This document shows positions 1 through 13,600 of a stretch of 64,000 nucleotides of DNA, in pieces. The notes beneath the pieces were generated by a model. That model was given only the letters and a program-made list of their open reading frames with translations. It did no database searches and was not told the origin of the DNA. Origin of the DNA: Macrobrachium rosenbergii (taxonomy: Eukaryota > Arthropoda > Malacostraca > Decapoda > Palaemonidae). The DNA lies in NCBI RefSeq assembly GCF_040412425.1, contig NC_089761.1, forward strand, positions 23,130,144-23,194,143, given 5' to 3'. How positions within the stretch are numbered: the stretch's first letter is position 1; each line of letters opens with the position of its first letter. Position numbers and translations under genes: made by a program.

Positions 1-369
1 GAATAATGATAATAGTGAGTTGTAATATGATAAACATATTCTAAAATAGACTTTAAGAACAAATCCGTTTGCCCAACCTTGTGAGAAGTAAGAAAGTTCA
101 CGGTCAGGATTTGATATTTGTTAATGATAGAATTAAGTGGATTTATGACCTAGCTAAGTGCATCACCATTGTCCTTTTTTGGCACATCTGCATCACTTAT
201 TGTTTAGTAAGTAGCAGTTCAGTCCATTGTTGACAGCATTACTTGTCAATACGAGTAATACTGATTCATAATTTCACATGTTGCACATACAGTATTAACC
301 ATGGTCTTTCAAACCCTTGAAGACTGCTAGGGTGTGGCCAGATAGAAAAAGCAGTGCAGCCCAACCTAA

Positions 370-620
370 TTAGCCATTTAAATCTTTCCTTCAATGTTAA
401 TCCCTTGTTTATGGTTTTTCCTGAGGCTTGTCATTTACTGTACTGTACTTCATTTTCTGAAGAATGTCATGGAGAATATTCAGGTTTCTTTTATTTTCTC
501 TCTGCAGTGTTTTTGGGAATAATAATGATAACAACAACAACAATAATAATATAACAACAATAATAATAATAATAATAATGTTTGAATGCTTATGCATATA
601 AAAACTGTGAAGTTTTCTGT
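370..620 (+). repeat. Dispersed repeat, diverged second copy at about 28385-28600
   Basis: Both places share, in the same order, TTAATCCCTTGTTTATG, a CTGAG.(C/T)TGTCATTTACTGTA block, a CTTC(A/G)TTTTCT block and GTTTTTGGGAATAATAAT or a close variant. The copy at 28.4 kb lies just after a foldback MITE. The family is unknown. An (AAT/AAC)n tract follows within this copy at 530-580. Confidence 0.5.
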
Positions 621-1645
621 GGTTATGGCTTCATGAATATTTTTTTCAAGCAGTCTGATTATCTACTTTCCCTTTATCAGTTATTTATTGGTTACAGGGT
701 TGCGTTTTTCAAGTTCTTTATATCACGTTTACAAATTCAGTGAATAGACATCTCCAAAACTGGTTATTTTGGCTGTACAAGCAATAGCCTCTGCAACATC
801 ACTTATAGGACCTCCTTGTTTATCTAAAATGAAATATTTTAGAATGTTTTTAATTATTTCCTCGTCCTGAGAGTGGGGTGTTAAATATGGCTTTCCATAC
901 TCTCTCTCATCACAATAGCAGCTTGAATGTGATTGCTCTGTAGGTAAATGTTTGGTTTAACATTAAGCTAGTAAGATGACCACTAGTGTTCTAAATGTCC
1001 TATGCTGACCATGTGTTTCAGAAACCAAGGTTTCATAGCACAGGTAAAAAATTATCACACATCTCTTTGCTTTTTATTAACAAAATTAAATTTACAGTGA
1101 AAATATCTAAAGTCATATTTGTTTTTAGTGTTAATTTTTAATTCTTCACTGTATTTTTAAAACCTTTTACTTGAGAAGGCTCTGCTAAGCCCATACATGT
1201 ATTAGAACCATGAGAAGTATGTTAAAGATCGAATTCCTTATTTGCCCCATATTAGCGATCCTAAGAGTGTTTGATAGACTATAGGTATCAATCAGGATAC
1301 AAGGAACAATGGGGGAAGATCTTTGAAGTTACTGGTTATTATTACAAACCTAACTAGTGTCTGAAGACAAAGTGATAGTATATTTCCATAAATACAAATT
1401 TTTTATTTAACTGCAAGTGTCAGCCTTCCTCATGCTATGCTGACCAAGGTTGAAAAATCGAGATTTGATTTGTTTATGGGCAACTATTGTCCACTAACTT
1501 AACTTTTCCGAGCAATATTGAATATTAACAAAATTAGGTGTTTGTATTATGGACTAAAAAAATTATTTTAGTACATGGCAAAGTACAGTATTTTATAGAT
1601 GAATGTAAATGTGCCTAGCACCAATTTTATATATATATATATATA

Positions 1646-1796
1646 TTTCTGACTCACGTCGGGATCACGCCAGGTCTCTCGGAGTGCAAGAGGCGTTTAT
1701 CCACTGGGCCACACAAGTCTAATTGTGTGCCCAGTGGATAACGCCCTTGCTTTCCACCTGAGAGACCTGGGTTCGATCCCCACGTGAGTCAGAAAT
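1646..1796. mobile_element. Palindromic foldback of two head-to-head tRNA-like units
   Basis: The two arms, each about 70 bp, are near-perfect reverse complements, beginning TTTCTGACTCACGT and ending ACGTGAGTCAGAAA. The right arm contains an A-box-like GCCCAGTGGATAACGC and a perfect B-box-like GGTTCGATCC, as in tRNA-derived Pol III sequences. (AT)n tracts lie on both sides. It could be a tRNA-derived MITE or two inverted SINE heads; a functional tRNA gene is unlikely because no clean cloverleaf is evident. Confidence 0.6.
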
Positions 1797-1829
1797 TTAT
1801 TTCTGTTCACACGTGATTGTGTGTTGATG

Positions 1830-1832
<3 letters not shown>

Positions 1833-1884
<52 letters not shown>

Positions 1885-1920
1885 GTATACAGTGTATATA
1901 TATATATATATACTGTATAT
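1833..1920. repeat. (AT)n microsatellite
   Basis: Long alternating AT tract broken by a short GTACAGTATACAGTG segment. Confidence 0.9.
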
Positions 1921-2122
1921 AATAGGAGAGAATATGATTCCACTTTTTTGTGTGTCTCTTATTTGATGTAGTGCCTATGTTCAGATCTACTTTATTCTCA
2001 CCATTTTAGAGATTCCCTATTATGTGTACTTAAATAATGATTCCACACTCAGATTTTTAATACTTTGGACATTTAAATTGTAGCCATGTGTTTAAAGTCA
2101 ACAATGCTTTTCAGTTTGTCAG

Positions 2123-2642
2123 GATTTTCAAGATGCAACAGAGGGACCAGATGACATTTTATCAAATCTCAGTAAAAACAACAGCTATTGTAGAAATCGG
2201 AAGCCTCCAAATTTCAAAGGAGTTTTGTCAAGTACTGCAGTCAGTGAGGTAGACATAAGTAAATTCAACTCGTCAAACAGCTGCAGTGATGGAAGAGGTG
2301 TAATATTTAAAGTGCCCAGATATGTTCCAAAAATATTTATGAAGAAAAACTTGACAGTTGAGCCAGCTCTAGATAGCATAGCAGAAGAAAAGGAAAATGA
2401 GATTGAGTCTCAGTCAGATGCAACCACATACTTAACTCCTAAGAAAACCAGTACATTAATTAGGTCTCGAAATCTGAATTTAGAAGATTTGCAAGAAGAT
2501 GGGGATGATATGCAAACAAAAGCCCAGTCCTCAAGGAAACAAAATAAAGAAAAAGAAGCTGAAAAAGAAAATCATAAAGATTTTTCAAGGAATTCCCAGA
2601 TGCCTATAGACACAACATCCCAAAACTTGACTACACAAAGTG
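2123..2642 (+). CDS. CENPC: CENP-C exon, acidic and Ser/Lys-rich region
   Basis: The exon follows TTTGTCAG and ends before GTAAGT, open in one frame throughout (173 codons plus one base). The product is hydrophilic (for example ENEIESQSD, KEKEAEKENHKDFSR) with no recognised domain, as expected for the poorly conserved CENP-C region before the CENP-C motif. The leftover G joins AT of the next exon to make Asp. Confidence 0.75.
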
Positions 2643-5600
2643 GTAAGTCTTCATAAGTTTTAACATTAGTAGAGTGAGAAAACAGTTGTTAATGTCATGT
2701 AGTAGCTTGCAAAAGTGATGAATAGATAAATGTGAGGTAATCAACAATAAAATCGATGCACCCAAATTCAGTAGATGTCAGCAGGAATGAATTTGCTTCC
2801 CCCTGAAACATTTGGAGATCAGAAGATCCCACAACTGCACTAGGCAAACTACGGTGTTCCACATTCAAGTTGTAGTAAAAAAAAAATTTAGTAAACTGAG
2901 TAGTATTAAACCTGATACTAGAAAATGACACACTTTGCAGCAGCAGCCTGCCAAATCTCTAATACTTGTAGAATAATATGCATCTGCCTCAGGACACCAT
3001 GAGCATCACACACATACTAGAACATAGAGGAAGCAAAAGGTTGCATTGAGCAGTTGATAATGATGGCTTCAAAATTCAGTCTGGTATTGGATTTGCTGCC
3101 ATATCTTAAGCATTACAAATTAGATGTTATTAATATTGCTTCAGTTTTGTATAGTAATAACAAAAGTTAGATAAAAGTGCTGCCCCAAAAAGTATTTCAA
3201 GATTGTCATTCTATTGAAGCATTCCATAATATAAATTTTAGTATCTTGTAAAATTAAGTATTTACTCCAAACTTACTTTAAGGTGGCACAGAAGTCAAAC
3301 GGTAATTGAGATCTTTGGTCGTATGGCATAAAAGTATAAGCAATCCAAAGCTGGTTTTAACGTGATCAGAATTGTTTAACCCTTAAACGCTTACTGGACG
3401 TATCATACGTCGACTAAAATTGTCTGTTGGGTGCCAAGTGGACGTACCGCACGCCGACTACAAAAATTTCAACCTTCGGTCAACTTTGACACGACCTAAA
3501 ATGGTCGAAAAACGCAATTGTAAGCTAAAACTCTACATTCTAGTAATATTCAATCATGTACCTTCATTTTGCAACAGATTGGAAGTCTCTAGCACAATAT
3601 TTTGATTTATGGTGAATTTTTGAAAAAAACTTTTTTCTTACGCCATGTATTAACTCGGCCGAAAATTTCAGAAATTCTTCAATCATTTTGTCGTAATTTT
3701 TGCACTGTTTTATATTAGCCGTTACATAAAAGTTTTATATATGAAAATGTGCACAATTTCATGTACAATACAACAGAAAATAACTCATGGTTGTAGCTTT
3801 ATCAGTTTTGAAATATTTTCATATAAATCTGGATAACTGCCAAAATTTCAAACCGGTCAACTTTGACTCGATTTAAATGGTAAAAACGCAATTGTAAGCT
3901 AAAACTCTTACATTCTAGTAATATTCAATCATGTACCTTCATTTTGCAACAAATTGGAAGTCTCTAGCACAATATTTTGATTTATGGTGAATTTCTGAAA
4001 AAAACTTTCCATACGCTCTGCATGCGTAACTCGGCCTTTCCAACATCTCAGAAATTCTTTCGTCATGTTGTCGTAATGTTTGCATCGTTTTACATTAGTC
4101 GTTACATAAACTTTTATATAGGAAAATGTGCGCAATTTCATGTAGAATACAACAGAAGATAGCTCATGGTTGTAGCTTTATCAGTTTTGAAATATTTTCA
4201 CATAAATCACGATAACTACCAAAATTTCAACCTTGGTCAACTTTAACTCTAATCGAAATGGTCAAAACGCAATTGTAAGCTAAAACTCTTACATTCTAGT
4301 AATATTCAATCGTTTACCTTCATTTTGCAATAAATTGGAAGTCTCTAGCACAATACTGTATTTCGATTTATGGTGAATTTTTGAAAAAAACATTTTCCTT
4401 ACGTCTGCGCTGGTAACTCGCCCGAACATCTCAGAAATTCTTTTCGTCTCGTTGTCGTAATATTTGCACCGTTTATATTAGTCGTTACATAAAGTTTTAT
4501 ATATGAAAATGTCTGCAATTTCATGTACAATACAACAGAAAATAACTCATGGTTGTAGCTTTTATCAGTTTTGAAATATTTTCATATAAATCACGATAAA
4601 TAGAAAAAATTCAACTTTCGTCAACTTTAACTGGACCCGAAATGGTTAAAAACTGCAATTGTAAGCTAAAACACTTACAGTCTAGTAATATTCAATCAAT
4701 TAGCTTCATTTTTCAACAAACGGGAAGTCTCTAGCACAATATTTCGATTTATGGTGAATTTTTGAAAAAAAAATTTTACGTCCAGCGTTAACAATTCATG
4801 CATCATTTTGTGATAATATTTTTTCTGTGTTGCTTTGATCTTTTTACAATTTGTTATATACCAAAATCATCGCAATTTAGTGTACAATACAACTAAAAAA
4901 AATTAACTCATTAGCTTTAACCGTTGTGCTTACAGCGCGATTTGTATACAATTATATGTTTTTTTTTCGCTGTCATATATTCCAATATTTATATATGATA
5001 ATGATATTTTTTCATTTCTGATGGTTGCATACTAAACTTCAGGCAATGACAAAAAAAGGAGCCAAAAATGAACTCTTAATCTTAAAAACTAAGCGTGCTG
5101 TGATTTTTGAGAAAAAACTTTTTTTCCGCTTCGGCGCTAACTCACGGAACGCCGCCGGCATACAGGAGACGTTTTTGTAAATAGAGGCTCGACGTTTAAG
5201 GGTTAATAAGATCACTGAGTCACTTATGGTCTCATGAAAATCAGTATCAGTGGAGCCTGCTATTTTAATGGATAATATTTATGGTAATACTTGTATGGAT
5301 TAAAATTACTTAGGAGTATGACATTCATTTAATGAAAACGATCATTTGTAATTTTGTCTCCTCTGAAGTGGTTAAATACTCACATGACCCAATTTTTTTT
5401 TAATTACTCTATAACATTTAATCATACCCAGTTAGACACAAATCTCTTGAGGTATCCTCAAAATGTTCAGTTTTTCAAATTATAGATTTTTACAAGTAGG
5501 CAGTACAGTAGTGGCTACAGTATCTCATGTGCTGTGCTTAGTATGCAGTAATGATGATTCTTTGCTGCTTCCTTGTATCCTGTAGCAGCAACCATTTTTG

Positions 5601-8600
5601 ATCATCACCTACTCCTCTGTTTCCATTATTCTTTTACCACAGGCTGCTTGGCTTTTTCCAATTGCTCTTTTATTAATTTTTATAGGTCAAAGTACATTGG
5701 TTGACAGCAGTATAGCACAAATGTAAACAACCTTATGGTTGTACAGCCATGGTCAAAGCAGTTTTAGTTTTACAAAACAAAATTGATCTTTTTTCCTGCA
5801 AGCCCATCACTTATGCAAAAACTCCTTTCTCCCATCCTAGCTGATCTGTTGTAGCTTCTATCCAGACTGCATGAAAAGTTTGATAATTGATTGCTGTGCA
5901 CATGTGGATCCAGGTCTTACATGCTTGGGGCTACTAGCACTTTGCCTGTTTAACAGAGGACCTGCAGTACAGGCAGTCCCCGGTTAACGACAGGCTCGGT
6001 TAACAGCGATCTGGTTTTATGGGGCTTGTCTAGCGACGAAAATCGGCAATTTTCGGTGCCGAAAATCGCCGATTTCCGCTTATCGGCACCGATACATACC
6101 TAACAGAGGCGCCAATAACCCCTGAAAATCGCCGAAAAAGCCCCTAAATTGCCGATTTTCAGTTAGTGGTGATTTCCGGTTATCATCACACCCTCAGAAA
6201 CGGAACCCCACCGATAACCGGAGACTGCCTGTAAATTTGAAAACTATGAACTTGGTCACTTATGAATGATATGTTGTATATGAAAAAGTAGATTTTATTT
6301 TAATAAATTAGTTTTTTGAAGGCATATCTTTTGCAGGAGCATATTTCTAATGTTCCTTGAAAGGTATTTTTAAGATTATAGGTTAAATTTGAATGCTATA
6401 GTTCTCTTTTCCATAGGGGGCTACAACTTAGTATCCTTGGGCAACTCATTATAGATAGTGCTGACAATTCTTCATAGCATCCCTTCAGTCCCAGCACCAT
6501 TGCTCTCTGTGCTCTATTGTACTTATGTCATGCTTTAGCTCTAACTATCCTGCATACTGTACTGTAGTTGCATGTAATATCTGTTTCACTAAACCATGTA
6601 TGTTTTCTTAATATTAAATGATATTACTAACAAATTTTTTCAGCCTGCTAATATTACTAAAGTTATCATATGTGTTTACAGATTTTGGAAGCTTCAGACG
6701 CTCAAGTAGGGTTCGTACGAAATGTCTTGAATTTTGGAACTTTGAAAAAGCCCATGTTACGACTTTGAACAGTGGAGAAGTTTCTGTTGTTTACACAAAA
6801 CAAGAAGACCCAAGTAAAACCATTAGAATAAGTAAAAGGGGAGACAACCCAAATTTAAATCCTGTTACTTTGCCTCCCGATACAAATAATAAGAATGATA
6901 CCCTCATAGAAAACAAAAGAAAGTCTGAAGTGCCTCAAAAGTCTTTAACCAAAGAAGGGTCCAAGAAAACAAGTACCTCAGCACGTAAGCGCAAGAGTGC
7001 CTCGTCAGATACAGATGAATCATCTTGTTCCACAGAAGTATCTCCCAGAAAACGTGGGAAAAGTCATTCCACAGATGTTTCTCCCAGAAAACGTGGGAAA
7101 AATCATTCCACAGATGTTTCTTCCAGAAAACGTGGGAAAAATCAAAGTAAGTCATAATTACTCTATGTACGTTACATATGTTGACTTTTCAGTTCAGAAG
7201 TTTAATATCTTATCTATTCTGTCTGCCTGTACTGAACAGAATTAAAGAAATCATCACTGTGTAAGTACATAATAGAATTTATCAAGTTTGTTGTATTTTT
7301 GTAAACCTTATCAAATTTCCTTATTAATTGATTGATCTTAGGTTTCTTTAGATTTGCGAATTTACTTTATGTAAACCTAGTAAGGAAAGCTGCATATGTG
7401 AAGGAATCTTATTAACTTGATACCTTTTCACTATATCCTTGTTCATCTTCAGCTTTGGTTTTTTAATTTTGTTTATTAATACAAAGCATAAAATGTCAAA
7501 AGCTTATGTATTTTGTTTTGTTTAGCAAATCGGCCTAATTCTCAGTCTAAATTTACACCTGTTTCACAGATGTTTCTCCCAGAAAACTCGGGAAAAATCA
7601 TTCCACAGATGTTTCTCCCAGAAAACGTGGGAAAAATCAAAGTACCTTAAGTAGTAATTATTGTATGTACATGTTTCATGTGCAGAGTTTTCAGTTCAGA
7701 AGTTTAATGTCTTATTATTAATATCTTATTATTCTGTCTGTGCTGAACAGAATTAAAGAGATCATCACTGGGTAAGCACATAATAGATTTTATTAAACTT
7801 ATTGTATTTTTGCAAACCTCATAAAACTCTTCATTAATTAATTGATCTTAGGTCTCTTTAAATATCTGTGAATTTACTTTATGTAAACCTAGTGAGGAGA
7901 GTTGCATACATGCAGGAGTTATTAACCTGGCACCTGTTTACGGTGCCCTGGTTCATTTTCAGTTTTGTTTTAATTTTGTTTAGTAATACAAGGCACAAAA
8001 TGTGTCACAAAAGCCTATTTTATTTTGTTTAGCAAATTAGCCTAATTCTCAGTCTAAATTTACATTGAATTATAGGTGATCTTATATCTGGAGTACCTCA
8101 TCTCCCAAAAGCACTTTAACATTGCCATTGATATAAGTGGAATTTTTCTCCTTTTGCTTGATGACCTTATTACTTTACAACATTAGTAGGGCTCTGTTCA
8201 CAGTGTGCCTTGTGTGGCACTAAAGGTTCTTTGTGATCCCTTCAGCCTTAGGGATACTGCTTTCTGCCTTTTTCTTTTCATCTATCACTGTTGCTTAACT
8301 CCTACCTGCCTGTTCAACTTGTTTAAGGGGGTTTGGTGAAGGTTTTTATTTATTGGGATATAAGTATATTGTACTGTTTGTACCAGGAATACAAGACATC
8401 ATATACAAACAGTTAAGCCCCAAATAATGGTCTTTGGCCCTTTTGTATTTTGCCCCTTTCGTAAATATATTCAAAAGCTTACTCTCCTTATATTAATTAC
8501 TCTGCATGAATAACAATAAATGGTACAAAGCCCTAGTAATAATCTTGGAAGAACTATAATGTTCTCATAATAATTGTCATCGGCTTGAATTTTACTGTTA

Positions 8601-10596
8601 CTAAACAAGATTGCCAAAACTCAGTCGTTTCAGATATAAAAGAAAAATATAAACCACTGTTTGAACAGGTTTGGTCCGATTGTTTATGAAATATTAATAA
8701 AATTACTTAAAAAGTTGTGGCAATTTGATAGTTTTATGTTATATGAGTTATGCTTTGACATAAAAGGTTCTAAAGTTGGAGTTGCCTGACTGTGGGCTGA
8801 TGTGTTGACATGGTACAGGGACCAAGGTTTCAAAGCCTCCATTTTAGTGATATCTGCTCATTACCAGTGAGGAAAAGGTGTCATTAGTACAAATTTGGAG
8901 ATGTCTTTTCATTTTATAATAGAAATTAGATTTTAAAGTAAATTAAATTACTGTAATATGCTTGGATTAACTGCTATACTTTGTTTATTTTCAGGTTTTA
9001 TTGTAAATAACTTCCTGCCTACAGTTGAAAAGGTGGAATTCAAGTCACTGATGTTTTATCCTTGGAGAGAAGATGATTTTGTATGTTACATGGCTCGAAG
9101 TTATTGTAACAAGGAAAGAAATATTTATGCTGGCTTTCTCTTTCTTGAAAGGGGAGAAATGATTTGGTCCACAACAAAGTATACGGTAATGTATTCTTGT
9201 TATTGTGTTGCATGGACTCAATTAGCTTAGATATCTTTTTCCATTGATATTAACAAATTTAAAATATGAAAAGATATAGAAAGACGTTTATGCACGTGAC
9301 ATTAATCAACAAAAATAAGTAAGTAAACCATTCCTGAATTTCATAAAAGTCCTATTAAGTACAGATTTATTACTAGTTATTAATAAAAATACTGGATGTT
9401 CAAGAGTAACTATGTTGGCTATTTTGTATTTGAATGCACTTTGTACAACATTGTAATATGATGATCTTATTCTGTGCAATCTTATGAAATACTTCAGTTC
9501 AGATTTATGAAGGTACTATAATCATCTAATGACATTTGTCATAAAATTAACTTTGAGTATATGGTAAAGTTTGTAATTAGATTTTTCTTATAATGAAATA
9601 CAGCATGTGGATAAGTAGGTATCCCTATTATGGGTGCTAAATATAGTCCTAATATATCTAATTAATACTTACCTTTTTGTGAAATTGTTTAAGTATTAAC
9701 CATATTGATAGTAGATTGCAGTAACATTTACACCTTTAGATTTATCATTAATCTAATATCAGTGAATAATAGGGATATAAAATTTAATGTGATATTTATG
9801 CATCCTACAGTTCTTGAAATCTCTAATATTATTGACTATTATAAGTAGGCTCACTTTTGAATATCAGTATTTTGGCTAATATATTTTTCACTCAATTGTT
9901 TGATGAAAGAATAGATTTAGATTTTATTATACACTGGCAGCTCAGCTTAAAGTTATACTTATTGAATGTGTCAAGCCTGGGAAACAAGTGCACGTTTGCA
10001 TTTTAGGTGTGGTTATTTTCTCCTGTGCTAAAAGTTTTAGCCACAATGTTCAGTATAGTTAAATTATACAGTATAATGTAATGTACCTGCTGCATATTGT
10101 TAAATTTACATTTAAAAAGTCATTTCTGAAAGTAAATGTTTCACTTTGTTCATCTGGCAGTCATGTGCCAGAAATTCTGAGTTGTTTGGTTAAGTAAGTT
10201 GTAATTGCATGCATATAATTATGTACTGTACCTGTATTTCAATATTGGCAATCATGCTACTGCAAATTGTAAATCGGATACATAAAAAAGTTCCTTGCAT
10301 GAATTTTTTTAAAGTAAATTTGTTTCAATCTGAGGTCTGTGTTGTGAATCAGACTAAAATGTCCCGAGTCACCACAACCCCACTGGGGTCTCATTCTGCT
10401 TTATTCATAGTCGTCAGGTATATTACATTATCCCTGATATGGTTTGGTATTTGGTATTTTCATTGACATAAATGGTATTTAAGGCATTGTTTATATTTTG
10501 TCGTCTTCAAGGTAAAATTTTGTGCTGTATGTAATTAATTTTTTAGTATGTACCTGAGCATCACTGTATGAAACACTATACACATACCTTGGCATA

Positions 10597-10655
<59 letters not shown>

Positions 10656-13600
10656 GTTTTGTAATCGAAGCACAAGTACTGCGATTGGGTATGTTTTTGT
10701 TACGCTAAGTGGTACAGTACTACAGTACTGTACGTGTGTTTAGAAGCAATTCATTTTGCCATTATATCTCTGAACTTCAAAAAATAAATTAATATTTTGA
10801 ATTTAATGATAATTACACAATACTGGCTATGGTAGACTATTAAATACTTTTATGAAATTGCTGTTCATTAAAAGCTGTGCGAGTTGGCTCCAGAGTGGTG
10901 TATCATGCAGGTTATATGCCATTTGTTAGTATAGGATTTTGATACTTATCAGTAGGAGGCAGGCACTCCCCCCCCCCACACACACACACACACACCTGTC
11001 CATTACAGTATGTTAAAATGCCATTAGGACTTGTGGCATTTTCATGTATAATGTACTGGCTAGTACGATTTTTGGAGTTCTTTATGCTCATATTACAGGT
11101 TTTTAAATGTTTCTATAAAAATCTGTAACTATAACTGTCAGCCTTGTATAAATGGACTTTGTAACGATTTCCCACTTGCTGGCTTAAAGAAAAAAAAAAT
11201 CTTACTCCGGCATCTCTTTGCTCTTGTGCATTTCTCATCATCTTTTGTCTTTTCAACTGTATTTTATATTTTCCTATCTTGTATTTTATATTGTGTACTT
11301 TCTGTGCTACTGATACATTTAACATATACTGTCTTTGTTTTATATTTATTATTGTATTTTTACGTATTTAAATAATATTGCAGCAGAGCAAGTATTCTTA
11401 CTATGCTTTACTTACTCTCATCACTAATTGTTTTTCTTTATAGAGTACATTAAATAAGATCACAAATGTAGGCTTGAGTGATACACCATAAATAGATTAG
11501 CACATTCAATAAATATACATAAAAAAGGCAAACTAATTACAAAATAATTGCTTTTAATTTGTAGCGAATTTAATTACTGTCTTTTTGGATATCCACTGTT
11601 ATATCACTGCTGTATATCTATAAAATACTCTCCATCATGATGTTAGAGTTGTGATGGTATTTGTGATTTGTAATGCATTTTGAAAGGTACATTGTGCTCC
11701 TTGCAGTTGGCTAAGTGCTGTGGGAATTGTAAAGGCAAGGCAGTGAACTAAACAAGAAAAACTTGTGGAAGTGGAAGCCATACTGTATGGGCCTGTCATC
11801 TAAGAGTTAGCAATGCATTAGCATTACATAAAGAGAAGGTGTTTTAGTGAAGTATACTGAAGTTTCAATACCCACTCGGTAAAAAAAAAAAAAAAAACTA
11901 AGTTCTAAGAGATGTCAAGCCCGTTGCAGAAAAGTAGGAACATTCAACAGTGCAATAAGGATATAGCTTTAAAATTAGGCTTGCATTAACATACACACTA
12001 AATTAGCAGTACAGTGATAATTACAGCACATGAACCCAACTTACAATTGCTAAACACACAACATTTAACACCCTACATAGTGGGGACAGTCTATCTTTCA
12101 CTTAAGTACTGCTTATTGATGCTTGAACAAATGTTCATATGTATGCCTCTACACAGATAAAGCATTTGCAGACGTGTTATAGTCAGGAATTGTAACTCAG
12201 TGATCTGTTTAAAATACTAGATAAAAATAGTGCATGTGTATGTTTGTACTTTTATAAAACTTCTCTAGTTTTATGTTCAAACAAACACTTGTAAGTGATC
12301 TGTTATTATTGTGATCTTCATTTCATAAATGTATTTTAGAATAGCAGTGGTTTACTCCGGAATTAATATGTTAACACTTGCTTTTTTCCAGACCTTTTCT
12401 GTCATTGAAGGGGAGGGAGCATTATCAGTACTTGATTCGGATGATGATGGAACTCTAGTATTATTATCAGCAAATGTAAAAACCGTTGTTCCTAGAGGTA
12501 AGGTCTGATAATTAACTTTTATGAATTATTTATATTGAATATTTTGTTTTACAAACCCATTAACCATAAATACTGTAGTCTTAACTGTGTTGAATGCATC
12601 TAGATGTGTCAGTTTGAAGTGTTACAAAGTAAGATCTATCTGTGCTTCTCTAGCCAACTCCAACAGGTCCATAAAGCCTTGCCATTCAAATTTTGTTCCT
12701 TGCTCTTGTCTAGACATGCTGCCACTTGTCCCAAGACACCAAAGTGATTTCTGCTGTTTTGTTTGTGCCATCAGTGAATCATCATTATTAAAGCAGTTTC
12801 ATCTCACTCTCATTTTTGTGATGCAGTATAATGCTTTATTGTGAGGTACAGTATTCGCTCATTGGTCTAGTTGTACTTAATAATGATGGCACATATAACT
12901 TTTTTTTCTTTCTTTCTAAATAATTGGCTAAAAAAATCACCCCCGTCTTATATGCAAAGGTTAGGCCTCCCATAGGCTAATGTTATCCCAACACTTTACT
13001 GTAGGTTAAATCCCAGAGGGTTAGTGCTACCTAGCCCAATTCTATAATGTGTAGTCCTTTATTATTATTATATTATTATCATTATTATTATTATTATTAT
13101 TATTATTACTACTATTATTATTATTACCAGTATAGGCAGTCCCCGGTTAACGGCTGGGGTTCCGTTTCCGGTCGAGCGCCGCTAACTGAAAATCGCCGAT
13201 AATTATGGTAATACAGTAAATGGCATTTGCGATGTCGTAAGCACTAATAAACTGCGTATCGGCACTGTTAACCATATATCTGCGCTGATAAACCGCTTAC
13301 CGACACTGATAAACTGCTTACTAATGCTGATAAACCGCTTACTGGCGTCGATAAACCGCTTACTGGTGCCAAAAATCACTTACCATTGCAGAAAATCTGG
13401 TTAACAACATCGTTAACCAAGTGCCATAAAACCAGGCCATTAACCAATGCTGCCAATAAGTAAAGACTGCCTGTACTGTAAAAGGAATTATTGTAAACAA
13501 AGTACCGGCAGTGTTCATCATTGCTAGCTGATCCATCATCATACCTAAATAAACCTCATTATACTCTTTATAGTAACCAGCTGGAAACTACAGAAGAGAG

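Larger units (their letters stand above)
1..2122. other. Upstream intron of the CENP-C gene; mostly unique AT-rich DNA
   Basis: No exon could be supported here. A dispersed repeat (about 370-620), an (AAT/AAC)n tract (530-580), a tRNA-like foldback (1646-1796) and (AT)n tracts are listed separately. The stretch 720-1640 shows nothing recognisable. The first exon seen downstream opens in frame right after an acceptor, so this DNA is most simply intronic. Confidence 0.5.
2643..6681 (+). other. CENP-C intron with two nested MITEs
   Basis: Intron bounded by GTAAGT and TTTACAG. It holds the TTAA-flanked element at 3380-5202 and the short MITE at 5968-6233. The remainder (2643-3375, 5207-5967, 6234-6681) shows no gene or repeat that I recognise. 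Confidence 0.7.

Noticed and set aside
1690..1796. Functional tRNA gene
   Set aside because: Box-like motifs are present but no proper cloverleaf or anticodon stem was found, and the sequence is one arm of a palindrome.
13058..13475. Short regular repeats as a CRISPR array
   Set aside because: These are microsatellite and MITE-internal repeats in a eukaryotic genome, without spacer structure.
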